From Irpex lacteus (lineage: Eukaryota > Basidiomycota > Agaricomycetes > Polyporales > Irpicaceae): a DNA stretch of 64,000 bases. Positions 1-10,166 of this stretch are shown here, piece by piece. The DNA is taken from assembly GCA_001986395.2 (NCBI GenBank), contig MQVO02000036.1:124001-188000 (forward strand). Reading direction: 5' to 3'. The position numbers and the translations under genes were made by a program. Under the pieces are notes generated by a model. The model saw nothing but the letters and a program-made list of their open reading frames with translations, searched no databases and was not told the DNA's origin. The stretch's first letter is position 1; every line of letters begins with the position of its first letter.

Positions 1-559
1 CTACCTTCACATTCTCCTTACTCTCCCTAGTCCCTCGGACAACTTGAATCCATACCTCCGACGATACTATCGGAACAAGAAACTCATAGGGCGTATCCCC
101 AATCTGATAGCATCCATGTACGATCAGGCGGGAGCATGGAGAATGTTTGAACCCCCCACACTTATGTGCACTCTGCTAGCAAATATGATCATCTGGTGCA
201 GTCCATCATTAGGCGACGACCGTCGATGCTGCATCGACGCTAACGTACGCAAACGGCTGCAGATGTCTGTTCTGAGGGACGTCCTACCGACCTCGAACGG
301 TCCCGCAGTGCAAGAATTACTCCAGCTGTTGGACCTTGTGGACTCTCGTCGAGATGCCAAGTTGTGTAGGACGTATCTGGTTGAGTATCGCCGGAGGTTG
401 GAGGTCGAAATGGGTGCGAGACGATGTGCGGCTTGTCATAGTGAGGGCGCAAGGAAGACATGCGCGAGGTGCAAGAGTGTTAGATATCGCGATTCTGAAT
501 GTCAAAGGCGGGATTGGAGGCCCAATCATAGGTCTCAATGCTGCGAAGTTACGTTCTAG
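1..559 (+). CDS. MYND zinc-finger protein, 3' end (partial)
   Basis: This is the terminal exon of a gene that begins upstream of the window. A splice acceptor (ctccctag) ends at base 30, and the open frame runs from there to the TAG at 557-559, so nothing before base 31 need be coding. The last ~45 residues form a MYND-type zinc finger: the Cys and His spacing is C-x2-C-x7-C-x2-C, then a second knuckle with a Tyr, CQ and a DW pair, ending H-x3-C-C. MYND fingers bind proline-rich partner peptides and are abundant in Agaricomycete genomes, often as C-terminal domains of proteins of unknown role. The visible upstream part has no domain I recognise. The finger is a secure call; the function is not. 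Confidence 0.7.
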   Translation, partial: YLHILLTLPSPSDNLNPYLRRYYRNKKLIGRIPNLIASMYDQAGAWRMFEPPTLMCTLLANMIIWCSPSLGDDRRCCIDANVRKRLQMSVLRDVLPTSNGPAVQELLQLLDLVDSRRDAKLCRTYLVEYRRRLEVEMGARRCAACHSEGARKTCARCKSVRYRDSECQRRDWRPNHRSQCCEVTF

Positions 560-1093
560 ACTGGTACGTTATTATTGTCGACCTATTCCCCAAGATTGAA
601 TTTGATGTATAATGATACTTTATACGCTCAGGCGTAAAACTTACTTCGACTCCCGACCCAAAAATGTCATGCTGTGAGCGGTGTACGTACGACACCGCAC
701 TGTCCCACGGAATCAATCCCAGCACGAGTGCGTACAAGCCAGTGAGGCACTGAACAGAGCGTGATTGTATGTAGTACGGGGATATGAACTATCGTGACCA
801 TCAGTGCAAGCTTCCACTATGCTACTGACAGACAGTCTGAGTAGACTTAGGGATTATGAATGTTGATGCAAGTAATGCGCCCCAAATGTACGCAAGCCTT
901 TAGACTAGGCTTGTAAACCAGCTCTACATACCTCGCCCCTTAGAATACTTACATGGAGCTATGTTGGCCGTCAACTGTCTGTTTCTTGGACACCGTGGCA
1001 TGAATATAACCCTAACATAAAGTGCCTGACAGTACAGTATAAATTACGCCATGAACTTGAAGGTTCCTTCCTCTATCAATAACATACCCCTAC
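560..1093. other. Intergenic region between convergent 3' ends
   Basis: This stretch separates the MYND gene (+) from the PARP gene (-), whose 3' ends face each other. I see no open frame with coding character, RNA gene or repeat; it presumably holds two 3' UTRs. Confidence 0.5.
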
Positions 1094-2956
1094 CTACTGT
1101 GCGTCATACATAACCAGATACGAGGGCCGGATAGCATCGTTACGGTATACCACCAATTCATCATTATCTAGTTGTGAGCCTTTCTCCGCTAGAACCTGTA
1201 GAAATCGGAAGTCAAGGAAGATGTTAGCAAATTATGGAAGAATATCACGCACAGAATCGAACCCCGCAGGAGGAGCTTTTAAAGTTGTGTCCACCTGACT
1301 CATCTTATAGCCTCTTCCAACAATCACCTTATTGAGAAGGACAGCTTTGAGCGGGGCTTTTGCATCAGTGTTATTACTGTGTGCGTTCGACCTGGCACGG
1401 ATACAGGCTTGTCAACGCAATGATCGATGTGATGGCTTTGCACATGAGGCTCACTTAGATACGGTGGACGAGGTATAAATCCCAGTGCCGAATGCCCCCC
1501 CTGGACACCGCTTCACGTCAAATGAAATCCTTATGATAGAACACAGTGAGCAACTCGTTGATGGGCATAAGTTGGTATGGCATTTGTCGCCTATCCGGCA
1601 TGCACGCTTGGTTCCGTGCCATCTGCGGTTTTCGTTACCTTGAGCACGGCCAGTGGCTTTGAACTGACCACGAGCTTCTACGACATCGCTGTTTGCCCAT
1701 CAGTCTACAAAGTCAAGCAATATCGTGGATAGTTAACGACTACGTACCGATACGAATTATACTTGCTCATCGAGGCATGAGTGGAGACGATCTTGTAGAT
1801 ATACCGAACAGGAGGACACGGTTTACTGGCAAGCCTCCACGACGTCGTGAACTGGCTCTTCACTATTGCGTCACGTCAGGGTTATAGGTTGTTCAAGTTA
1901 GTATCTTTCAGAACAAGAATTACGAAATACATCCTTACCACTCTTGAACGTCTCATGATCTTCCGGAACTTCGAGGATCAGTGGGCCTTTCTTCATCGCC
2001 TCGTTCGCACACGCTTGACCGCAGAAGTGTTGATCACCTTGTTTCGGAACTTTACGACAGTAGAGACATGACTTCTCCGCGAGTCTATAAGAAGAACACT
2101 TATGTGAAAAATACACGTACGAAGTCAATTTATGGGTACTCACCCCTTATGAGGGAGACTGCAGTATCTACTTGTAGATCCATTGGCGTTCTTGTGTGCC
2201 TGTTTCGAGCATTCTGGAATCTGACAAATTCCTGCCGGCCATGTAAGAAATAAAGCTGCTTCTGGACAATGACAAGCCAATGCGGTACACCTACCATTGG
2301 GGTTGGGGGTCACCCCATTCTGACGCGGTGTGCTATGAGTAGCGGCAGCTTTCTGTGCACAAGTTTGACCACAGTAATCATGCTTCCGAGCGCCATCAAC
2401 GCGTTTCGGACGTGCCTGGCACTCCTACATTGTCGTCCTGGTCAGGCGTGGTTGACTGCAGAGAGTACTATATACACGTGCAGGGGACTGACCGGGCATA
2501 AGCGTTCCGCAGCTGCTGCACAGCCTTTACTGCAGTATGGGTGTGTTGTACCCGTACTGGTATCGATGAATTTCGGGCGAGCACGACAAATCTAAGGGAG
2601 CATCACGATGTTTACTATAGCCTCGAATAAGACGAAACGAAATGTGCCAGTGGGCTACCTCGCAGAGATTCGACACTGTCGCATGGGCTCTGGTAGCAGC
2701 AGGCGTCTGCAAAGAAACGAACTGGAGACCGGCCAGGTTTGGCTTGGTCCTGGGTGGTACGCAAGTTCTGCTACAATAGGGATGTCGAACGCCATTCTCG
2801 ACAAATTTGGGCTTTATTCCACACGTCTGGATTTTCATATATTATCACAATAACCATCCACAACAGCATGCGGAGCCTCACCTCACAAAGGTTTTGACGG
2901 GTAGACTGGACATTCGGATTCGCCCACTGGGTCGCAGATTGGATGAGGGAAGACAT
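1094..2956 (-). CDS. PARP-type ADP-ribosyltransferase with repeated zinc modules
   Basis: Ten exons joined at consensus splice sites give a continuous 327-residue protein. On the plus strand they are 2956-2882, 2826-2659, 2591-2493, 2424-2295, 2261-2144, 2084-1939, 1862-1748, 1688-1455, 1391-1253 and 1195-1094. The N-terminal half holds five Cys/His modules: CETCGIKPK, CEICRARPK and CPECQARPK, each followed by an H-x-YC-x3-C knuckle; a CQIPEC/YCS-HK variant; and CLYCRK followed by HFC-x3-C. The C-terminal half is a PARP fold with RWHGT (His194), GIYTS (Tyr241) and NDELVVY (Glu307). By family knowledge these are the NAD-binding and catalytic H-Y-E residues, so the enzyme looks competent for ADP-ribosylation. 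The modules resemble PARP-associated modules I recall from other Agaricomycetes. Target and cellular site cannot be read from the sequence. The start is the first ATG in frame with exon 2; a TTG four codons upstream is unlikely. Confidence 0.85.
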
Positions 2957-4479
2957 AGTTGGGCTCAAGCTCGGTGGGTGTCGACGTTCCTACGACAGAT
3001 GAACATCCTTTTTATATTCCACAGAACATGCTCCCTCCTGGTGTGGATCTTCCCGCCAATACCGGAATGTGCCGTAAGACGATTAGCCAGCTGTGCATGG
3101 GTTCGTAACTTGAAGAAGTCTCATTTGCATTCATTCACCGCTATGATGAAATCATATTATAATGTTGGGAGACGAGACGAAGACTAGGGTTGGTGTGTAT
3201 CTACAAGTAAGTTTGTTTGAGCTTTTGGGGTGGGTGAAGAAGTTCTGGATTCGGCTTACGCATGGGACACACCCGAAGATCAAGTGCTCAAGCTTCAAGC
3301 TTCAAGAGTGAGGCCCGGAGAAGATTCGTATTCTGGGAATCTATCATGTCGCATGATGCAAATGAGACCTCGGATGAATGGCCTGACGCTATGCTCATGG
3401 CATTCGTGTAGCTTCTATAGCGTTATTGAATCTACGTTAAGCGCGAGGTTCTGGAAGTGATAGTTCGACGGCGTACCAAGCTCCCTCCCATACTATCTTT
3501 TGGACGAGCTCTGACCGCGGGTTCGGCCATAAGTAGAGTGTATTTGTATGCAACCACTGCGTCGACCAAAACTGGAAGTAGCGACCAGAACAACTCGAGA
3601 ATATGCTTTCTTCGCGATAGTGGTCGGCCTGTGCTGAGTGAAAGTGAGGGGTAAAAAGGCGGAGGGTATCAGACAAGGTAATAGAGGAGCACGAGTTTGT
3701 ATATATCTCTTTGCCAGAGTTGCACACCAGATAAGCCCTCCTGTGACATGTATCTCGTCTTCCTGCTAACCGCCTAAACACCTTCGCGCTCGCTAAGCAC
3801 ATCTTCTGCTCAGATGGGCTGGGACTGCTGGGACAATGTCTCCTGATGGTTATAACTATCCGGCCTAGTGAGTACATCCGAGTCGTGACTTCCGTACTTA
3901 TTACTCGAGCCGCAACTCACCATCAAACGGGTATACAAAGACCGCGATCTACAGCCATTTTTGAGTGTTTGTACGCAGAACGACAAACGTCCACACTATT
4001 TTTCGAGTGGAGGGAGTAGCAGCAGTTGAATACCACCTGTTTCTACTCCCGTCACTCATGTAGACAAGTGTCCATCGTGCCAATGCATCACCGGAGAACC
4101 TGTCTGCTAACTCGGCCAGTTATACGCACCGCTCCTGGGGATCAGCGGACGAACGTGCGATGATACCCGCCGAATTTCGAAAGACGCAAGCTGTGCTTCC
4201 CGTCATCGCCGTCGCCGTCGCTGGGAAAGTGGCTGTGGGCGCTGTTTGAACAGCCTCCGACGAACAGCGCCTGCCGATTTAGGCCAAAGCAGCGGGAGTT
4301 ATAACGCCACCGTCGCTCCTCACCATTGTCCCTCACCTCGCCTTCTGCCCTCTTCCTCGCGCATCTCTTTCGTTTCTTGCTTCTTGCCTCTGAACCGCAG
4401 ACTACTTAATCTCAACCCTACGCTGGTCGCATCAAATATCCATACCCAAACTCATTCTACCGACAAAAACCTTGACGTA
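2957..4479. other. Intergenic region upstream of PARP and GNA1 genes
   Basis: This is the 5' flank of both the PARP gene (-) and GNA1 (+), so it contains two divergent promoters. Open stretches exist on both strands (for example about 2955-3110 plus and 3437-3877 minus) but none joins into a recognisable protein. A short (CAAGCTT) repeat lies at 3289-3306 and a GTCGCC-rich run near 4200-4225. Confidence 0.4.
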
Positions 4480-5150
4480 ATGCCTTTCACTCCTGACAAC
4501 GAGCTCGAGCTCCAGTTCCCTGCTGAGTATATACCCCTCGAGGTGAAGCAGCAGCTGCACCCTGATGTCCATGTAAGCCATGCCAATCTTGCGTTGACTT
4601 GAGCATGTGTGCTTATGGAGTCATCGTTTCCAGTTGCGACCTCTCGCATCCACCGACTACAGGCGCGGTCACCTAGACGTCCTGAAGGTCCTCACAGTCG
4701 TTACAGACCCCGGCGAAGAAGCCTGGCGAGCGCAATTCAACGCTATCAAAGCCGCCGTGAACACATACTACTCCATCGTGCTGGTCGACAAGAACACGGA
4801 CCGTATCATCGGCGTCGGTACCGTCTTCGTCGAGCGCAAGTTCTTGCGTGGGCTCGGTAGTGTCGGGCATATCGAAGATATTGCTGTCGACGAACGACAG
4901 CAGGGGAAGAAGCTCGGGTTGCGCGTTATTCAGGCGTTGACGGGTATCAGCGAGAACAGCGGGTGCTACAAGACCATCCTCAACTGCAGTGACAAGAATA
5001 TACGTGAGTTACTATAGTTATGCTCTTGTGGGGCGTTTGACTAATCATGAGGATACAGCCTTTTACCAGAAGTGTGGGTACCAGAAGAAGGAGAACGAGA
5101 TGGCCAAGTATGCTCCCGAACGCGAGACCGTTACCACTCCCAGGCTTTGA
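4480..5150 (+). CDS. GNA1: Glucosamine-6-phosphate N-acetyltransferase
   Basis: Three exons (4480-4572, 4634-5003, 5059-5150) encode 184 residues, close to the usual size of fungal Gna1. The enzyme acetylates glucosamine-6-phosphate with acetyl-CoA, a cytosolic step of UDP-N-acetylglucosamine synthesis that feeds chitin, N-glycans and GPI anchors. Visible support is a full GNAT fold: an N-terminal RPL-STDY-RGHLDVL segment, the GVGTVFVERKF strand, GHIEDIAVDERQQGKKLG (the acetyl-CoA-binding Q/R-x2-G-x-G/A loop) and the C-terminal FYQKCGY motif. The start is the first ATG after a pyrimidine-rich leader; the frame opens directly into the domain. Splice sites are gtaagc/ttccag and gtgagt/atacag. 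Regulation is not evident. Confidence 0.95.
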
Positions 5151-5627
5151 ATATGTCACCCATCTACATCTCGAACATGGACAACTCGGACACCCGTAGA
5201 ATAAGTACTGCTGTAGAATATATCCTTATGGTTGTGTAATTATATATCACTCATTAGTTCCTGCCATGGTCCTCGTCATCGTTTATCGAATGATTCTATT
5301 GCTGGTGGAGGACCAGCCAATGACTTTTCTTCCATTCCCTACACATAAATTTATCTAATATGGAGGGATTCCTATTAGACGGCCTATAAGTATCCTCGTG
5401 GCTACCAAAGGGGCTACATACGCCAATAAAATCGCGCTCTGTGTCAAATCCATTACCCGCAAACAACCTACGCGTGTTTCCCACGGTCCCTCACGTGCGA
5501 CGCGCGTAGCACGTGACCGCCTTGTTGATCGCGAGTTTCCAGGGTTCGCCCGAAATCGGTTTAAGCGCGTAAGACGTGCCTCTGCATCTTGTCCTCGTTC
5601 CCCCACCAACCAAAAACATCGCCCGCA
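5151..5627. other. Intergenic region, GNA1 3' end to chromatin-type gene promoter
   Basis: No gene is seen here. The right half is the promoter of the gene starting at 5628 and contains a pair of E-boxes listed separately. Confidence 0.5.
5491..5516. promoter_or_regulatory. Inverted pair of CACGTG E-boxes
   Basis: TCACGTG and CACGTGA lie 12 bp apart as an inverted pair, about 115 bp before the ATG at 5628. CACGTG is the core site of bHLH factors (Cbf1/USF class). The spacing and symmetry suggest a real control element for the downstream gene; this is inference. Confidence 0.45.
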
Positions 5628-6385
5628 ATGCCCCGCAAAGCAGCAGCCGCATCCACCGACGCAGCCGCCGAGCCCCGCCGCTCGTCCAGAATCAAGGATC
5701 AGCCAAAGCCAGAGCCTGCACCAAAGAAAACTCCCGCGAAACCCAGAGGCAAGAAGGCCAAAGCTGCGGTGGCTGAGGCTGCTCCTGAGGGCGACGCAGA
5801 GAAGCCAGAGGAGGCTGTCGCCGAGAAGCCCAAATCTACCAAGGGAAAGAAGAGAAAGGCCGACGAGGGGGACGCTGAGGAGGCGGCACCCGCTGCTGAA
5901 GCCAACGGTGCCCAGGCTGAAGCCCCCAAGGACGAGGAGGGGGAGAAGCCCCCGCCCTCAAAGAGGGTATGTTGCCTGCAACACGCTACAAACACGCGTT
6001 AACGAACTTTTTGCTCTCTCCTCAGGCTAAGCCTGCCTCGAAGGCAGCCAAGCCCGCTTCCAAAGCTGCTGGGAAGCCCGCCTCCAAGGCGGCGGCTAAG
6101 CCTGAATCGAAGGCTGCAGAGGAGAAACCTGCCTCCAAAGCCGCTTCGGCGAAGCCTGCGTCGAAGGCGAGTGCTAAGCCTGCCTCTACTGCCAAGAAGC
6201 CCGCATCCCGTGCTGGTTCGAAGAAGCCTGCGTCTAAGGTGGATGCCAGCAAGCCCAACGGCGAGCCTGTCCCCGGTCAGGAGACTATCCCTGAGGAGCC
6301 AGAGAACGAGGCTGAGGCTGCCAACGAGGTGGCAGTCGACCCGGCTGCTGCCGCTGCCTCTGCTCCCGAGCCCACTGAGGCGTAA
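5628..6385 (+). CDS. Lys/Ala/Pro-rich chromatin-type protein with KPASKAA repeats
   Basis: Two exons (5628-5966, 6026-6385) encode 232 residues of very biased composition. The N-terminus carries EPRRSSRIKDQPKPEP, similar to the RRS-R nucleosome-binding core of HMGN-like and fungal chromatin proteins, followed by KPRGKKAK and KGKKRKAD basic patches that look like nuclear localisation signals. The second exon is a run of imperfect KPASKAA/KPESKAA repeats like a histone H1 tail, then an acidic Glu/Ala-rich end. There is no folded domain. I infer a nuclear DNA- or chromatin-associated protein; a specific histone H1 identity is not supported because the globular winged-helix domain is missing. The ATG lies in a typical short leader after a GC-rich promoter with two E-boxes. 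Confidence 0.75.
6026..6240 (+). repeat. Tandem KPASKAA-coding repeat
   Basis: The start of exon 2 repeats a 21-24 bp unit (AAGCC-GCCTC-AAGGC-GC) roughly ten times with substitutions and small insertions in multiples of three, so the frame stays open. It encodes the alternating Lys-Pro-Ala-Ser-Lys-Ala pattern of the basic tail. Length variation between strains would be expected. Confidence 0.7.
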
Positions 6386-7241
6386 TGGTGCGTTTTTCTT
6401 GTATGTTTAGCTAAGTCGAATGCTCATGCGCCACACCGTTAGGCCAGATATCCCCTTGACATGACCCGCAACTGTTATGCATGGCTGAAAGTCCTGGATC
6501 TTCATACCCTCTCCGGACGCTCAGCTCGATATCTGTGACAGTGTGCTATGACTACGTGCTTTCTATCGTCGTTTTTATTGTCGAGCCCACATTGCATTCT
6601 CCTTCTAACCCTCCACTCCACTCCACTCCGCGATCCCTCCTCTCTCAGATGCTATCGTGAGCACAACAACGTTCTGTCTGTCTCCTGCTTTCTCTTCCTC
6701 CTCTCCTCTTTCTCCCTTCCTCTTTCTCCTTTCCGTCTCGAGATTGATGACTGATGTGTAGCCCGTGTTACTTATCGCTCCTATTTGTTTTCTCGCTATC
6801 GCTTCTCTTGCAGCCGCGGTGTTCATATCATGCTTCTTCATGCCGTTCCTGTTATATTAGTAGTACACATGTACGTTGGCTCGTATGTCCCCGCGCTGTA
6901 GATGCGAGATGAACGCCATAACAATAATGAATGAACTGGATTGACCGATTCAGGCTTTAAGGTTTAGAGATGGATGATAATTCCCAGGGGTAGGATTGGC
7001 TGGTTACGGTCCTCAGTCAATGTTCGGCCTGGAGCTTTAAGCTGCAAGCCTTGAAGCTTGAAATCTCAAACATCCAATGTACACTTGCATGGCGGTGGTT
7101 GCAATTAAGCACCACATCCATCATCGTACATCCCAAACCTTCTACACACTACTCGTACATAAGAACCGCTAAACAGTACATACACCAAACATCTACCCCA
7201 TAGATCCATCCGTCCCTTCCCTTTCGCCACCGCACACACAC
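6386..7241. other. Intergenic region between convergent 3' ends
   Basis: This region holds the 3' flanks of the chromatin-type gene (+) and the HyuB gene (-). The left part is pyrimidine-rich (6600-6740). A short GCTTGAAGCTTG-type repeat lies near 7040-7060. No gene was seen. Confidence 0.5.
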
Positions 7242-9716
7242 TCAGAACCCCGCCTGCGCAGCCTCCCTCTCCGCCAAACTGCCCCTCGGAGCCCACGCCT
7301 TAACATGCCCATGATCATGGTCATGGGTCCTTGCATTCTCCTTGTCCTCCTCCGCGACACCCCACGCCCCAGCACCAGGCGTCTCGATGAGCAGTCTGTC
7401 GCCTTTGCCCATGAAGACGGTGGCTTTTCCGCCGATGTTTATGTGTCGTGGTTTCGTTTGAGATGGGGACAATGAGGGAGGAAGGTCTCCATCTTCTTTG
7501 CGAGGATGCTTGACCCAGGTGTTACGCCCCAACGCACCCGGCTCGCCTCCTTCCATTCCATACGGCTGTCTCGTCCGTCGCTACATACAAACAACCTCGT
7601 CAGTTCCCTCTCCTCAAGAAACACCACACCACACCATCACCAGCGCAGAGAACATCAACTCGAACTCACCTCAGAAAGGATAGACACCTGCAACGGCTCC
7701 GTAAACTCAATATCCCTCACCACCCCATCACCCCCATTAAAGCGTCCCTTCCCTCCCGAGCCTTCGCGCAGCCCGAACCGGTGGATCAGCACGGGGTACC
7801 GACGTTCGAGGATCTCGACGTCGCCGATGCGCGTGTTGGTGATGTGCGTGTGCACGCCGGAGGTGCCGTGCCAGGAGGGACCGGCTCCTGAGCCTCCTGC
7901 GATCGTCTATTTGTAGGGGAAGAGGAAAGGGAGTGAGGGGTTGGTATTTGTTTGGGTCTGGGTTTGGGAAGGAAGGAAGATGTGGATGGGTGAGTGCACG
8001 TACTTCGTAGTACCCCCATCCTGAGATGTTCTTCCCGTCTTTGTCTTTGCCTCCCGCGCCGAACGTAAGGTTGCTGCAGGCAGACGCGAGTTAGTGGGTG
8101 CAAGGTGTCAGGCGAGGACACGAAAGAGAGATAAGCACGCACTTTGTGCAGCCTTGGCTGGCGGCACATGCGTGGAACGCCTTGAGCACCACGTCTACGA
8201 TTCTCTGGGAAGTTAGGACGTTTCCGCCGCACACGGCTGCCGTCAAAGACGGGGAGAGGAGCGATCCTTCCGGCAGGTGCACTGGAATTCACAAAGTCAG
8301 TGAACAACGGACATGAAGTCACGAAACTCGACAAAGAATGGGTACTGGTACGAACCTGTCAACGGTACGAGACAACCGGCGTTCAGAGGGATGTCCATGT
8401 CGAGCATAGATCGCATGCAGTAGATGACGGCAGAGTGGACGACAGATATCGGCGCGTTGAGGTTTCCGCGGACTTCACATCCCGTCCCGCTGAAGTCGAG
8501 GTACGCCGAGCCGTCTTGCTCGTTGATGTCTACCTTGAGTTGAATCTGTAATATAAGCCCGCGTGAGTTACGAGTCAATACTACTTATTCAATACTATAG
8601 AGTCGTATGCAGGGAGGTTTGGCATGTGATGGGAGACGGAACGCACGGGAGAGCCGTCATCCAGGTAGTCAATCGCCTCGAGCACGTTTGAGCCGGCGCG
8701 TTTGACGACATCTTTGAGGAGATTGCGAACTGCGAGCTCGGCGTTTGCTCGGATGTGGTACATGTACTCTTGTACGGTCTTCAACCCGTAGTCGGCGACG
8801 ACTGGAACAGACCAGCTAAGTCAAAGAACGTAACTGCTAGGTGCACATAGCTGTGTAAACGTACTGGCTTTAATGAGCTGGATACCCTTGTGGTTAGCAG
8901 CGACTTGCTATAGATCGTGCAGTTTAGCATAAGAAAACTAGAGTGTCGTGAAAAGGGCGCATTCACGCACCGCCTTCAAGTCGCTCTCGACATCGCGAAT
9001 GTTCCTGCACCCGGAGCTGCCGGGGTACTGCGCAGGCTCTTCGACCATGTACTTGACGAGGCCTTCGCGATCGAAGATGCCTTCGCGGACGATCTTGAAG
9101 CTGACGATGTGAGCGCCCTCTTCGAAGATGGTTGTCGATGTGGGAGGCATGGAGCCGGGGAGGATGCCTCCGATGTCGGCGTGATGGCCTCGGGAGGCGG
9201 TGAAGAAGATTATCTCGTTTGTCTCTTCGTCGAATACGGGGCTGATGATTGTGATGTCTGGGAGATGCCTGCATAATAGATGAGTGATATATTAGGCCTG
9301 TGTGATATGAGGATGAGTAGAAAATTAGAATACGTACGAACCACCTGCGTGAGGAGAGTTTGTCATGAGGACGTCCCCAGGTTTGAGGTCATTCTTGTGT
9401 AAATTCATCTGGTACTTCACGGCACTATCGTGAGGAGGTATCAGGAAATGCATTATTGTAATGATACAGACACCTACAAGCTCATCGAGCCCAAATGAAT
9501 AGGGATGAACGGAGCATTTGCGACAAGGTCACCGTCTGGGGCGAATAAAGCACAAGAGAAGTCGAGCCGCTCCTTGATGTTGGTGCTGATGGCCGTTTGC
9601 TGCAGCGAGCGACCCATAGCCTCGGCGACACTCATGAAGCGGTTGGCAAAAAGTGTGAGGAGAATAGGATCAGGACCTTCATGGCCTGATTCATTGCTGG
9701 CGGGCTGGGGGGCCAT
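7242..9716 (-). CDS. Stand-alone hydantoinase B / 5-oxoprolinase C-terminal domain protein
   Basis: A multi-exon gene encodes a complete HyuB domain. It opens with [20 protein letters not shown] and [10 protein letters not shown]. It continues through [31 protein letters not shown], the [15 protein letters not shown] block, SGWGYYETIAGG and [20 protein letters not shown], and ends in a GGKA and H-rich tail. In fungi this domain is normally the C-terminal half of a ~1300-residue ATP-dependent 5-oxoprolinase that opens 5-oxoproline to glutamate in glutathione turnover; the N-terminal HyuA half binds ATP. Here the ATG at 9716 sits exactly at the domain start and the next gene begins 450 bp upstream, so there is no room for HyuA. 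Splice junctions keep the frame (for example HLGSMS|FAVKYQ), so it is not obviously a pseudogene. It may need a separate HyuA partner or act on another lactam or hydantoin. Confidence 0.85.
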
Positions 9717-10166
9717 AATTCTGCTCGTAGACTCGGATTAGATGAATGACTGCAGTAATAAGTAGACTCAGATAATTTGGGCTGACTGACCTAGTAAACG
9801 TCTGCGATGGCTACGAGGAGCAAGAATACACTGCGCTGGTAAGTATCAGAAAGCTACCCATTGGTATATATTCAATTTCTGAAACCTACATATCACAATC
9901 TCGCGTGATGCTTGAACTTGGAGGAGAGACATTCTCATGATGGGCTATGGTGGCCATTAGTGCGTCTATCTGACGGAGGTATCGGGCCGGGTCACTTAAA
10001 GCTGAACGCGTCTCCGAACAGTCGCCAGCTGCAGAAACTTGGCAGAAACTCTTGAGTCTTGAGGAGACTTGTCGTGTCTGTGAGTGCTTTTGCTCTTGAA
10101 TCTGACATATTTCAGAGCTGAAGAAACGTTAATCTATTTTAACGTTTAGGAAAACCAATAACACCC
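9717..10166. promoter_or_regulatory. Divergent promoter between HyuB and UBR7 genes
   Basis: This 450-bp spacer separates two genes read away from each other, so it must supply both promoters. No HyuA coding remnant is visible on the minus strand. TCTTGAG-type short repeats occur near 10050-10065. Confidence 0.5.

Noticed and set aside
2955..3110. Plus-strand open frame containing DVPTTDEHPFYIPQNMLPPG
   Set aside because: About 50 codons, no start in good context, no continuation through plausible introns, and it overlaps the PARP gene's 5' end on the other strand.
3437..3877. 146-codon minus-strand open frame
   Set aside because: No motif, other frames are equally open, and I could not connect it to flanking exons.
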